A DNA stretch of 64,000 nt. It comes from Branchiostoma floridae. Taxonomy: Eukaryota > Chordata > Leptocardii > Amphioxiformes > Branchiostomatidae. Position numbers and translations under genes: made by a program. The notes under the pieces are model-generated. The model was not told where the DNA came from. It worked only from the letters and a program-made list of their open reading frames with translations, and ran no database searches. Of this stretch, positions 1 to 25,652 are shown one piece after another (the first letter of the stretch is position 1; each line of letters starts with the position of its first letter). The stretch covers positions 31,902,560 to 31,966,559 of the forward strand of contig NC_049982.1 in assembly GCF_000003815.2 (NCBI RefSeq), in the 5' to 3' direction.

Positions 1-2395
1 CTTTCATCGTGCCCGCCGAGTAATAGATTGCGGTGTCGTCTGCATACAGGTGTATTTTGCATTTTTCTAGAACCTGTGGCACGTCGTTGACATATAAACA
101 GAACAGCAAGGGACCAAGTACGCTCCCCTGTGGTACCCCGCAGGTGACTGCACCCATCTCTGAACATTGACTTTGCAGACTAGTGCATTGTGAGCGACCA
201 GAGAGGTATGATGTAAACCATTTTGTTGCATCCCTATCAAAACCCAGTTTCTTGAGCTTACTCAACAGAATGGCATGATTCACAGTGTCAAATGCTTTGC
301 GTAAGTCTAGGAAGAGAGCAACTGTGACCTGGCGACTATTATTGGCCGACCTAATGTCCTCCATAATCTTCAAAACTGCAGAGGCAGTACTGTGGTTTCT
401 CCGAAACCCACTTTGGTATACCGTGAGAAGGTTGTTCTGGGCCATGTAGCGTGATACTTGGTTACCAACGAGTTTTTCCAACACTTTGAATGTTACACTC
501 AGTACAGAGACAGGACGGTAGTTGGCCACATTAGTTCGATTACCGGACTTGTAAATGGGTGTGATAGGTTAAATATGTGTGTCAGTGGTCTGACAATGAC
601 AGGGGCGGAGTCCTTAAGCAGTTTTGAGGGGATATTGTCCAGCCCAGTGGCCTTCTTTGCTTTCAATCTGAGAAGTTCACTTAGCACTGTCGATTCGTCA
701 ACTGACTCAAAGCTGAACTCTGTACTAGGCTCCGGTATGTGTCGGAGAGGATCTTTCTGGGAGGTTGGCATACTATCGGCAAGGCTTGTAGCACAAGTTG
801 CGAAGTAGCTATTGAACTCTTGAGACATTTCGCTGGGGTCCGACATATTGGTACCGTCAGGTCTCGCCAAGTTCTGAACTTGACACTTCCCTTTGGATTT
901 CCCTGTGAAGGCGTTAATAATTTTCCACATGAGGCTTTGATCTCCTTTCGCTTCTGTCACAGCTTCAGCAAAGTGGATTTTCTTTGCCTTTCTGACTGCT
1001 GATGTTGTCTGGTTCCTTATCACCCGGTAGACCTCCCAGTCTTTTCCCTCCTTGGTTTTGATTGCTTTGCGTCTTGCCGCGTCGCGTCGCCCCATCATGT
1101 TTTTTACCCTGTCCGTCATCCAAGGAGCAACAGTGTTGTTATCCCTCACTCTCCTCTTGCACAGCGGAGCGAATTTGTCAGCTACATTCAGGAAAATATC
1201 CTTAAAAGCATCCCAAGCATCCGTTACATCAGTGCAGTCTAATACTGTATCCCAGTGAACTGACTTGAGTCCATCAATAAAAGATTGTTGGGTGTACTGC
1301 TTGTAAGACCTGTATTCACACCAGCATGTACCGCATGCCTCTCTTCCTGCTTGTGCACAGGCCAGGATAAGGTTGTGGTCCGACGGTCCCCATGCCACAC
1401 TTGCACTTGATCTGAAGCGGTCTGGGTTTGTTACAAACATATTGTCAATACACGATTCTGTGGACTCTGTTATGCGAGTGGGTTGAAGTATGATAGGTAC
1501 TAACTGGTACAATCCCATTAGGAATTCCACAGATGACAACGCTTGGGTTGATTTTAACAAGTCTGAATTGAAGTCCCCCATGATTATGACATCTGCATTT
1601 TCTTCTTCAGCAGTTGTATTGAGTTTGTGTACAAGTCCTTCTGCAGAGTCCCTCCATTCAGAGCCAGCGTTGGGTGGGCGGTAGATGCAAGCCAACAGAG
1701 TTTTACGGGCCTTGTTTGGCTTGATGTCCACACAGCAAACCTCGACGTCCGCCTGCTCAAGATCATGTCGACGCTGGGCTGGAATAGTCTGTTTGACATA
1801 TACACCCACACCCCCGCCATGCCGGTCCCTGTCTTTCCTGTACAAGGTGTATCCGCAAACCTCCACGAGAGTGTCTGGAATGGTGTCACTTAAGCGAGTT
1901 TCAGTTAGCCCTAGTACATGTATACGGGTATTCTTCAGGAGTAACTGCTGGATCTCATGTAGATGTCGCGAGAGAGAGACCACATTGTAGAAGGCGTACA
2001 CCAGGCCCTTTCTCCAGTGAGGCAGTCCATCCACAACTGGGCCAGGGTTTGGGGCAATATCTCCAGCCAGCAGTAGTGTGGTACAAACAAGAATGTTAAC
2101 AGTTTGCCTACGCCTGTCTGTACAAGTAGTTGACGGTGCAAGAGACCTTACTCCGAGCAGACCAGGGTTGAGTTTTACGAGGTTGGGAGACTGAGTAATC
2201 CATGTTCCTGACTTTGCGTTTACAATGCTAGTACTCTTATCCCATTTAGGGAGAACGACTGGTCGTGGTAACACCGCTAACAGTAGTACACTAGCAAGTA
2301 ATGTCACAGGAAGACCAAGGGTTACTGCCCCCTTCACAACACGACAAACTCCTTTCACAGCTAGCATGGTCTAGTTAGTGCTACTTGCGATCATA
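1..2395 (-). mobile_element. CR1/L2-type LINE retrotransposon, 3' end beyond the window
   Basis: Minus-strand non-LTR retrotransposon. Reading leftward from about 2367 there is a hydrophobic N-terminus, a 2A-like motif, an apurinic/apyrimidinic-type endonuclease (GLTETRL, MGDFN, SDHNLIL) and the start of a reverse transcriptase. From about 520 to 1 the RT continues in another frame: GVPQGSVLGPLLF-type sequence near 110-160 and the catalytic YADD motif near 30-45. The shift coincides with a missing stretch after FNLS (about position 550), so the copy is dead. The rest of the RT and the 3' end lie left of position 1. It sits downstream of the last allantoicase exon seen and on the same strand. 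The assignment to CR1/L2 rests on motif style, not a tree. Confidence 0.85.
499..2367 (-). pseudogene. LINE ORF2 fragment: 2A-like leader, endonuclease, partial RT
   Basis: 622-codon open frame. Residues about 1-40 are hydrophobic and signal-like (MLAVKGVCRVV then TLLASVLLLAVL). At 2038-2064 the frame reads AGDIAPNPGP, a relative of the 2A ribosome-skipping consensus D(V/I)ExNPGP, with A in place of E. The endonuclease follows: GLTETRL, then IYRPPN, MGDFN and a terminal SDHNLIL. A linker rich in basic residues leads to the RT entry motif (KKATGLDNIPSKLLK). The frame then breaks after THIFNLS, where the next conserved block (TPIYKSGNRTNVANYRP) appears in a different frame. An internal deletion is the simplest explanation. 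The upstream ATG is in the frame, but true initiation is not shown. Confidence 0.8.
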
Positions 2396-3693
2396 CAGGA
2401 AAACAATAACAAATACACGGTAGTTCAAAGCGTATTGCACAAGTATTTCTACAGCTACTGCATGCGGTGCTAATTTAATTAACGTTACAGCTTGAAGATC
2501 GGCAGGGTTCTTTGACTAATTTGCATACCAATACACAGCCGGAAATTAGGTACCACTTTTACGAACAAGAACAAATAATACAGCTAAATTTAGTCTACGG
2601 TTCACATTAAATCAGAACGATGTGACATCGTCTCATATCGCATCACAAATGAAAAGCAAAACTAGCTGAACCTTGCATGGGCATGGAGCGGCGCTGTCTG
2701 AGGCGCAAACCTCCACCGACAGAAAACGGGTGGATCCCGGTCTGAGGACTGTTTCCTCTCAAATGTTTGTTGAATAAAAATCACGAACGGCAGAAATAGC
2801 ACTGTCAACAGCCAGGAAAGGTTTGCCAACTCAGACAACTCAACTCTGTCGCCAGTCCGGCGGTAATGCAATTAACGTTTCAGTTTGGAAACCAGCAAGT
2901 GTCTTTGCCTATATACATAGATTATGTTAATTAGCCTTAACCGTTGAGTTAACGTCACTGCTAGCTGCTATTTGTTGGACAGAAAAACGCCTGTTCAAAG
3001 GGAAAGTCACACGAAAAAACGCGATAAATGATATTTCAGCTGTCAGTATTTGCATTTCATTCTTTAAAGATAATTATTGGCGAGAGAAGCGGTTACTTCA
3101 ACCAACGAATGCATGAATGCATGGATCACTCAATTTAACCAAACCCTTCTACACGTCCTTCTATACGCCCGATGATGTAATGGTGTCACCGTGGCCTAGC
3201 GGCCCACGGCACTGGGTGAAGGTAGCAATTTGCTTCTGCAGCCGTGAATCGTGGGTACAATCCCCACTTATTACCATTTTTTTTTCTTTGTTAGACAAAT
3301 CTCAGGTAATGTTTTTTTTAATAGAAGACAGACCAATTCAGTAATTCGATGTTTAAAAACTCTTTTTTCATGTGATTTTGTTTAACATCCAGGCTTTTTC
3401 CAAAATACGCACCAGCCAGCTTTTCTCAGAAGCTTTCTTGTTTAGATACCTTATGGTACCCAGTAGAATTATGAGAGAGGATCTTACACGAGAGGAACCA
3501 AGAATGCCTGCACATATCAGTTCTTTGAACAAGAGAATAAAGTTTACAATTCAACAAGTTCAACATCACCTTAAATGTTATTAATTGGCAATCATAAAAT
3601 ATTGAAAGTTGTTACACCTTGGTGCAGATACCTAATAAAGCAGTCGTATTAACAAATCTGATACATGTACCACTAAACCAGTTTTGTGCATAC
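2396..3693. other. No host exon seen; likely LINE 5' flank plus repeat debris
   Basis: No convincing exon was found on either strand. The part next to the LINE start may be its 5' untranslated region. I searched the minus strand here for the missing C-terminal allantoicase exon (expected motif GG-I/V-S-R-L-R) and did not find it. Confidence 0.4.
3180..3285 (+). repeat. tRNA-like SINE head (weak)
   Basis: tggcctagcggc resembles a pol III A box, and gggtacaatcccc about 60 bases on resembles a B box. No full cloverleaf is apparent, so this is more likely a SINE head or fossil than a tRNA gene. Confidence 0.35.
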
Positions 3694-18340
<14,647 letters not shown>

Positions 18341-19031
18341 CTTCAACTTTCTTTAACACTCACCTGGGAAAAAATTGGTTTAGTCATAGCTATTTTCGTT
18401 ACAAGTAGTGTTTTGAAAGCTTGGACGAGGCAATGATGCATGGTGGTGTCATTACGAACTTTATATGCAAATTAATGTAATATTAAAGCACATGTAGTAT
18501 GTAACGTTAGTACAGAATCCCAGAAATATCTCAAAACAAAGTCTAACGGAAGGTGCTGTAACTTCGGACGTAAATTAACGAGTTCGACATCGAATTGTAT
18601 CAGTGTCAGTTGTCTAAAAACTGTTGCGTTTTGACTAATGATAAACGAGAGTGGTGGTGTTTGGGAATTTTCCGTTCAGGAGTTTACTTTACATCATCTG
18701 TGCACGATTTACACCATGAATCTCGGCCGGTAAAACAGAAAATTGTTGTTGTAAATATTGCGTTCCACATTGTTCCATTCTAAATAGGGTACCCTAACTT
18801 CGGATTACAAATACCTCTGTTTCTCTTTGACTCATTGGAACAATTTTAAGAAAACAGAAAGAAGAATTTTGTGTCAACTAACTTCAGCTTCCCTCTGGTT
18901 CGTATTTTTGGACCGTGCGTAAATTTCCGCCAATGCAAGGCCCGCTGTAACTTAGCGATTGTTTACGCCGCTTGTTGCATTCCAAGTCACTTCAACGCTG
19001 ACGATCTGTTGCTTCGTTTGGCGATGAGACT

Positions 19032-19410
19032 AAGACCCAATCTATACACAGTTTTTACCGATATCGGTGGATGTGTCGGGAGGGATCTGGAACGCTGGCC
19101 GCGGGACACCCGTGGCGCTTGCAGTCATAAACAGCTGTATAGCCTAATGAGCCTGCGTTGTATGCTAATGAGCCTTCCCGAAGTCGGGACACATCTACAC
19201 GCGCGCGGAAGCTGTCGGGGACCCCTGCTAAGCTATCGGGGACCCCTGCTAAGCTTTCGTACGAATGGTCCGGACCTTTCGGGAGAAATTTTCCCGATAT
19301 CGTAATGGCGATATAGCAGTTCCATCTAGACGATGAAAAAAAGCTGTCGGCGAATGGTTGTAGGCTCGCCGATATCGGGAAAAACTGTGTGTAGATCGTG
19401 CCTAAATTAA
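19032..19410. mobile_element. TIR element about 380 bp
   Basis: Left end ctatacacagtttttaccga and right end cgggaaaaactgtgtgtag form inverted copies, each followed by a cgatatcgg-type core. Non-coding. Confidence 0.55.
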
Positions 19411-20637
19411 TACTTCATTTCACACCCATGGCTCTTGAGTATGAGCGCACAAAATGCCACAAATTTGTTACAAGAATGCCGAAAGTGTCGGCAGGCATGT
19501 TAACACCGGAAACAGATATGCTGACCCCTGCACGGCACCGCATGTGATCTCAAAGTATGCGGCAAATCCCTCCATCAGTTCAGTGCAAAGTCATTGATAT
19601 ATTTGAACCAAATCCTCGATTTTTTGGGGGACCGCTAGCTGTGTTTTACTTGGTTTATTTTTGGGCAAGCAATGAGAAATTCACTTTCAATTATGTTCGT
19701 GTTATGATGCACTCAGCGATTTGCATATTGTCAGATGGGCGGGCCGCGCGCTGACTTCAAAGCCTGTCGCGAACTTTATGTGAGTCTAAGTTTTCATGCA
19801 GACATGAGTTTGCTACATCAATGATCCAGTCGCGTCGTGTTTCGTCAGCCGGTCACTGAGATTTTTCAAACTCAAGTTTATACGACGTGTATAAGCTAGA
19901 TTAAATGCAATTTTACCGATTTGCGAGCCCTACTTGACTTATGTACAGCGCGACCAGAGGTGCCTGCACTGTTGTAGGTACATTTCGAACAGCGGTCAAC
20001 AGATATGACCGTGACGTAACTTGGGGAGGGCGTTCGACGCCACGCTTACTTCGTAATTTCAGGTCAGTTTGATTGCCAGATAAACTCCCCAGTACCCAAG
20101 TTATTGGTGTTTTGTATAGCTGTATGCCTCATGTCTAAAACAACTAAATTTGCAAGGTGATTGTTGAGTAAGTTAAATGTAAGAGGCGCCACTACACAGT
20201 GACCTTGTTTCGAACGTAGCCATTTTAAATGCTCAAATTCCTTGGTTACGCAAAAATCGATTATTGTAAACAAAACCGTGTTTCATCCAGACGACAGCTG
20301 TGTGCATTAACTTGGGTTCTTCGCGATTTTATTCAGCACTATTGATGAATACAAACATGCCTCATTTCTGCATAAAGGGACAATCAAAAATTAATCCGAA
20401 GTTACAGCACATCCGAAGTTACAGCACCCCCCGTTACCTGACTTATATAATCTTCTGTATACTGTAGTCCTAGCCTGGTGTAGCTTAGACAACTAACAGG
20501 TTTAACCTTTACTTTCAGGAATGCAAGGTTACATTTTATCACCCCCTAAGGCAACTCGTCCCTGCCTCTAGGCGACCCCCCTTACCTGTAGAAAAGTCTG
20601 ATAATGTAGTACAAACAAAACATCCCATTTACCAACA

Positions 20638-20690
20638 GTTTAAACTGTTGAACACCTGTTGAACACCTGTTGAACACCTGCTTACACATG
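20638..20690. repeat. Short tandem repeat, 11-bp unit
   Basis: ctgttgaacac is repeated three times in a row with degenerate neighbours (gaacaccaactgaacacctg), about 230 bp upstream of the HPDL ATG. Confidence 0.6.
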
Positions 20691-20903
20691 CCGAACACCA
20701 ACTGAACACCTGCTTACCTTTACCTGTTCCACACATGCACAAAGCTACGTTCCAACCATAGTGCCAAAGTCCGATCTTCAGGATCCCTGCGTTACTAGTG
20801 TTGACATACCCTGCTGATTTACTGTTGTTGATATTTACTACCATGACCCCGGAAGCGGAAACAGTCGCCTTGACCCTTTGACCTCACCCTTTTACACAAC
20901 ATC

Positions 20904-23900
20904 ATGGCTGCCGACGTGCACCACATTTCTCTCCGAGTCTCCAACGCCCGGCGCCTTCTCAAAGACCTCGTGGACAGGTTCCACTTCTCATCTTTCGCGG
21001 AAAGGGTGGAGAAAGGGGTAAAGCAGTTTGCCGTGCGAAGCGGCTCGGCCATCTTTGTCGTAAACGAGAGAACAGCCGGTGAAAACGGAGAGTTGTCACA
21101 AGCCGGCTTACGCAACCATGAGTCTGGTGTTATAGCGAGAAGGAACGGTTTTTCGGCGAATTGTCATCACTTGTACGACTATTCGGATTTAGACACGCAC
21201 GTGGACTCTGTGTGTAATGTCGCGTTCGAGGTTGAAGATGTGGATAGCTCGTTGGAGCGCGTGGTCAGAGCGGGAGGGCGCGTTTTAACAGACATCAAGG
21301 TCACTGAAGACGAGAAAGGCTCGGTAACACACGCCGTGGTGCAGTCACCCATAGGAAACGTGGTCCACACCTTGTTAGACAAGAAGTTGTATAAGGGCCT
21401 GTTTTTGCCTGGGTTCGAGGCTAGCGGAGCTTCGAGGATGACGAAGTCAACTGGAAGACTGTCCCACTTCGATCATGTAACGTACGCCTGTCCCATGAGC
21501 TCGTCACCCCCCATTTTAGAGTGGTATGAGCGATGTTTGGGGCTGAAGAGATTTCTTGTGAACAGGTAAAAACGGTTTGTTCACCTGTCAATGATAACAA
21601 CATTTCTATGATGAGAAAATCGATTACATGTGAAATTGCGTTTCTACTTGACGTTATATGTAATCATATATTTTTTTTAAATATTTTGTATTTTAAATAT
21701 TATTTGATATTTTGTTATTTTATGATCCATGTGACTCATATCTGTAGTGTTAGAACTAAAGTAATTCATTCAAAAGAAAAGGATAAGTTTTTATACAACC
21801 ACTCCAGTGGATGTCCCTGTAGTTAAACTGGAAGTGATGCTAGCAGCCTCACAGTTGAACTACTCTGAGATCTCTATTGCATATCAATTCTCAGCTAGGA
21901 TCTAAAAACTCTCTCAAAGGAGATTTCTCTAGTGTCACTGACGAAAAACAACAGATGTTGTTTGAAACGTCTGACCGTTTCCAAAATGATATCCAGTTGC
22001 TTGAGTAACTGCTTTTTGGCGTACTTCAAATATTTGATATGCATTATTGATTTCAGAAAAATCAAGCATAGTATCTATACTTCAGTCTGCGTTGTTTCTT
22101 CGTCTCAGGTATTCTATCCTCTCTTAATTCCTTGATTCATTCATTCACTCATTCATTCCCAGAGATGAGTCTGAGGACCAGGGGTTCATCGTCCAAGGTG
22201 CAGATGTGGGCATGAGGCTGAAGGCGTTTGAGTACTGGAAGTGTGCTAAGGAGGGGCTGAGAATGCCGGGGTCAAGTCCAGACGTCAAACCAAAAGTCAA
22301 GTTCGTCATCGCAGAACCACTCCCTGGACAAGGTGAGATATCAGTGACAGAACAAGAGAAGACACACCATGTATGGCTCATGCTACATATGATGTACAGT
22401 TGGCCTTGGTCTATTCTTATGTCTAAAGGGAGAAAGATTAGAATTACCTCAAATCACACTAGGAGGTAGACTGGATGTAGGCATGGGTGCTGGATAGGGG
22501 TGGGTACTGCCACTACTGGTACAGAAAATTCAGGTCCAGTTCAGGTTCAGAGGGTCAGGCCCAGGTCCGGACCTGAACCTTATTCAGTATGTGAAAACTT
22601 GTGAATGAAGGATATTTGCAATGATGGTCCATTTTACTGCAAAGAAATCTTTTTGATGGAGTATTTAACTCTCACTGGTGTTTTAAAATCCTACAAGGCT
22701 ACCTTGTGGTGACCGCGTGGCGCAGTGGTAGCATGTTCTGATTTGCACCGAGAGGTTACGGGTTCGAATCCGCCTGCCGTGCCACCGATCTTGTGCCCTT
22801 GGGAAAGGCGCACTTTACACGACTTTCCTCACTTTACTCAGGTGAAAAATGAGTCGTCCCTCGGATAGGACGTTAAATGGAGGTCCCGTGTATGGGGACA
22901 GTCACACCCCATGCACGTTAAAGAACCCCCACACGTGCGATGGTGCGGTGTGGATGGAGCAAACCATTCTGTCTGGAGTTGGTGATTCACTACAAATCAC
23001 CCGGGCGGAGGCCTGGCGAACCTTGGTGTCGTATCAGCCATACGGTGATTAACATCATTCACCATGCCCTGGAGAGGAGATAGGTGCCGCCAGGGGACTA
23101 AAATGCCTATTGATACAGCACAACATGTTGTGCTGCCCCTACGGCTGATTAATCAGCCTACGGCCTACGGCTGATTAAAAGGCTATGGGACGAACGAACG
23201 AACGAAGGCTACCTGCCTCTGTACGATTGACTGTGAGCCTTGGTAGAAATGACTATAAAGTATAAACTCTACTTTGTTCTTGTACTTATTTTCTTCGACC
23301 TGCAAGCCCCAAAACTTGTGCATAGCTGATCAAGTAATCTGATCATTTTCTGATAGGTCCAACATCTGGTCCAACTAATTTTTTCAGGTCTGGACTTTCT
23401 GGACTGGTCCAATAAGAAAAAAGTTTTTTTCCCTAATGCTGGATGCTTAGGCCACACCAATTTAATTTCTTGGTTCACGGATTCGCTTCGCTCCTATTTT
23501 TTGGAAAAAAATAAATAAATAAAAATTACCACTCAGCAAATTTTCACCATAAATGAAACCATTTGCCAGCTTTCTGGTGTAGCAAACATAAAAACTGACA
23601 CTACTTTTGTAATTTTCAATGAACAGGTGCTGTTACTGTACAGTAATAGTCTTTTGTACTTTTTTCAAGCTGAAAACTTTTTATTCTTTATGTTTTGGAT
23701 TAGCCCTTACCTTTACCCCAACCATTTTACAATTTTTATTTTTATTTTTATTTCGCCCTCTCGCTCCATATTTTTTATGAAAAAATCCGTGAACCAAGAA
23801 ATTAAATTGGTGTGGCCTTAGATGTATGTTAAAGTTTTCACAAATCGCTACCTCAAATATGCGGCAAACACTGTAACCCACTATGCTATTGCATATGGGT

Positions 23901-25652
23901 TCGCTAGGATGACTGGGAAAAATTGTGTATTGAATAAGCCCTATGTTGCAGAGCTTTTGTTCACAATGAATATGGGTCAGAGTTACAATGCAGAGTTGCG
24001 GTGTCGTGTTTGGCCTAATTGGTAGAGCATTTGGCTCGGAATCTAGAGGTCCAGAGTTTGATACCCACCGTGCCCCTGATGTTGTGCCCTTGGGAAGGGC
24101 TACCTGACTTTGGTCGGGGAGGTAAAAGAAAAGACCACCTTTACCTTCGGTCTGTACTGTGTATGTGGTTAGTTAAGTTCCTAACTTGAGTGCAGTGCCA
24201 GTTTGTCCCTGTCTATATAAATGCAAATAGAAAAAAATGCACAGTATTAAAAAAGCTGTCTACTATTTCCACCCTCCAGGCCCCAACCAAGTGGAGACAT
24301 TCCTGGAACAGCACGGGGGCCCAGGTATCCAACACATCGGCCTCCACACACCTGACATCATCTCCTCCACCAGACAGCTGCGAGCAGCACACGTACAGCT
24401 GCTCAAGCCACCTGATACCTACTACAGTGAGGTACGTCATTGTCTGTATTCAGCTTGGTGCCCCAATGTCTTTATTTACAGCTATAGGGGTGGGTACAAG
24501 TACAGAAAATTCAGGTCCAGTTCAGGTCCAGAGGATAAGGTTCAGGTTTGGACCTGAACATGATTCAGTATGTGAAACTTGTGACTGGGCAATACCCAAA
24601 ACAATGGTCCATTTTGCAACAAAGAAATCTGTTTTGTGGAGTATTCGACTCCCACTGGCATTTTGAAATTCTACAAGGCTAACTGCTTCTGTGCTATTGA
24701 CTGAAAAGCTTGGTAGAAATGACCATAGACTCTACTCTACTTTGCTCTTGTTATTTGCTCACGACCTGTAAGCCTCGAAACATGTAAATGCCTTATCATA
24801 TAATCTGTTAATTTACTAGTTACTAGTGATATCAATATTTATATACATGTAGTTGTTGATGAGTTTATAGAATGTGGTGATACGGTCTTTTCGGAAAGAA
24901 GACGCCACTGCAGATTGTACAGCATACATGTATGTATCAGTTATTCAATACAAAACCATTTGCACTTCCTCCCCCCTCTCTACCCAGATTGGTAAGCTGT
25001 CGGAGATTAACCAGGTGGGACAGTGTCTAACAGCCCTGAGGGAGAACGGTGTTCTTCTGGATGCGGAGGCTGATGCTACAGACAACGATACTCGGAACAA
25101 CAACCAAAGGTACGTAGACAAAAGTTAGACATTCAGGTAATAAGATAATTAAGGGTTAATGACCCACCTGTTCCTCGGTGTATATGGTGTCATAACGCCT
25201 GGGCCTTTGCTATAACCACCGAATAAAATCACAGAGTGAGTGAATCAAAATTACTGTCACACTATATTATACAAACGCTGTTTTAGATTAGTCTTAGAAA
25301 CCATCTCAATGTCAGCATGTGTATATTTTATTACGAAATTTGTATCTATATGCCTGTATTTATCCCGATAAATTTCATAAAAGAAAATTACCAATTTTAT
25401 CAAACAAAACTGGTACATGACATCCCAATTTCATGTTCACCCATATGATAATTTCTACCTTCCCTCAGATACTTGATGCAGGTATTCACCAAGCCCATCT
25501 TCGATGAAGACACCTTCTTCCTGGAGATTATCCAGAGATGCGGGGCCACAGGGTTCGGTGCAGGGAACATCACGGCTCTCTGGAGATCAGTTCAAGCTTA
25601 TTTAGATCAGAGAGAGCAGCTAGATAATAGTAAAAACAAGTTATCACAATGA
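20904..25652 (+). CDS. HPDL: 4-hydroxyphenylpyruvate dioxygenase-like protein, 5 exons, complete
   Basis: Exons 20904-21565, 22163-22332, 24280-24431, 24988-25109, 25469-25652; GT-AG borders, phases join, 429 residues. Two vicinal-oxygen-chelate halves. The three Fe(II) ligands of the HPPD family are kept: His191 (HFDHVTYAC), His296 (GIQHIGLHT) and Glu388 (TFFLEIIQR). The family signature near the C-terminus ([14 protein letters not shown]) is intact. HPDL rather than HPD is indicated by the N-terminus ([14 protein letters not shown]) and the GLFLPGF linker. In vertebrates HPDL is mitochondrial and linked to making the coenzyme Q headgroup from 4-hydroxyphenylpyruvate; that role is transferred by family. 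The ATG is preceded by tttacacaacatc and starts [12 protein letters not shown]. Introns 2 and 3 carry repeats. Diverges from allantoicase and converges with the Kelch gene. Confidence 0.96.
21915..21985 (+). ncRNA. Hammerhead-ribozyme-like motif in HPDL intron 1
   Basis: As RNA the core boxes are in order: CUGACGA (fits CUGANGA), a 7-bp helix AAACAAC/GUUGUUU with AGAU loop, GAAAC, then GUC. Sequence just before the first box (GUCA) can pair with UGAC just after GUC, giving a short stem I. The near-absent stem III (AC-GU) is like the minimal hammerheads known in Penelope-like elements, which may act as dimers. An extra A between CUGACGA and the helix and the absence of the usual G-C closing pair weaken the call. 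A degenerate relative lies at 34279-34315. Confidence 0.45.
22490..23300 (+). repeat. Intronic repeat (ggtccaggttcagg family), split by a SINE
   Basis: aggggtgggtact, then acagaaaattcaggtccagt and an internal ggacctgaac palindromic stretch. The unit resumes after the SINE with cctctgtacgattgactg. A second copy at 24484-24740 lies in HPDL intron 3 in the same orientation; a third, reversed, is at 52290-52450 in RCC1 intron 1. Part of it also appears at 40488-40540. Confidence 0.65.
22705..23204 (+). mobile_element. tRNA-derived SINE, family B, with 10-bp target duplication
   Basis: A pol III head (A box tggcgcagtggtag, B box gggttcgaatcc) starts the element and a (acga)n tail ends it. aaggctacct flanks both sides (22695-22704 and 23205-23214). 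500 bp long. Inserted inside an older intronic repeat, which dates it as the younger of the two. Confidence 0.85.
24003..24190 (+). mobile_element. tRNA-derived SINE-like element
   Basis: tggcctaattggtagagc resembles an A box and ggtccagagtttgatacc a B box, followed by the SINE-type phrase gttgtgcccttgggaagg seen also in family B. No target duplication found. Confidence 0.55.
24484..24740 (+). repeat. Intronic repeat (ggtccaggttcagg family), second copy
   Basis: Matches 22500-22700 joined to 23215-23270: aggggtgggtac, acagaaaattcaggtccagt, attcagtatgtgaaact, then ctacaaggctaac without the SINE. It serves as an unoccupied comparison for that SINE insertion. Confidence 0.65.

Larger units (their letters stand above)
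18341..20903. other. Divergent intergenic region between allantoicase and HPDL
   Basis: About 2.56 kb between two outward-pointing start codons. It must contain both promoters, but no TATA box or other defined element could be assigned. It holds a TIR element (19032-19410) and short tandem repeats (20638-20690). Confidence 0.5.

Noticed and set aside
3372..3584. Missing terminal allantoicase exon or a plus-strand gene
   Set aside because: Neither strand gives the expected GG-I/V-SRLR motif, and the plus ORF has no recognisable domain.
18871..19305. 144-codon plus-strand ORF
   Set aside because: Overlaps a TIR element with short internal duplications; no domain or splice context.
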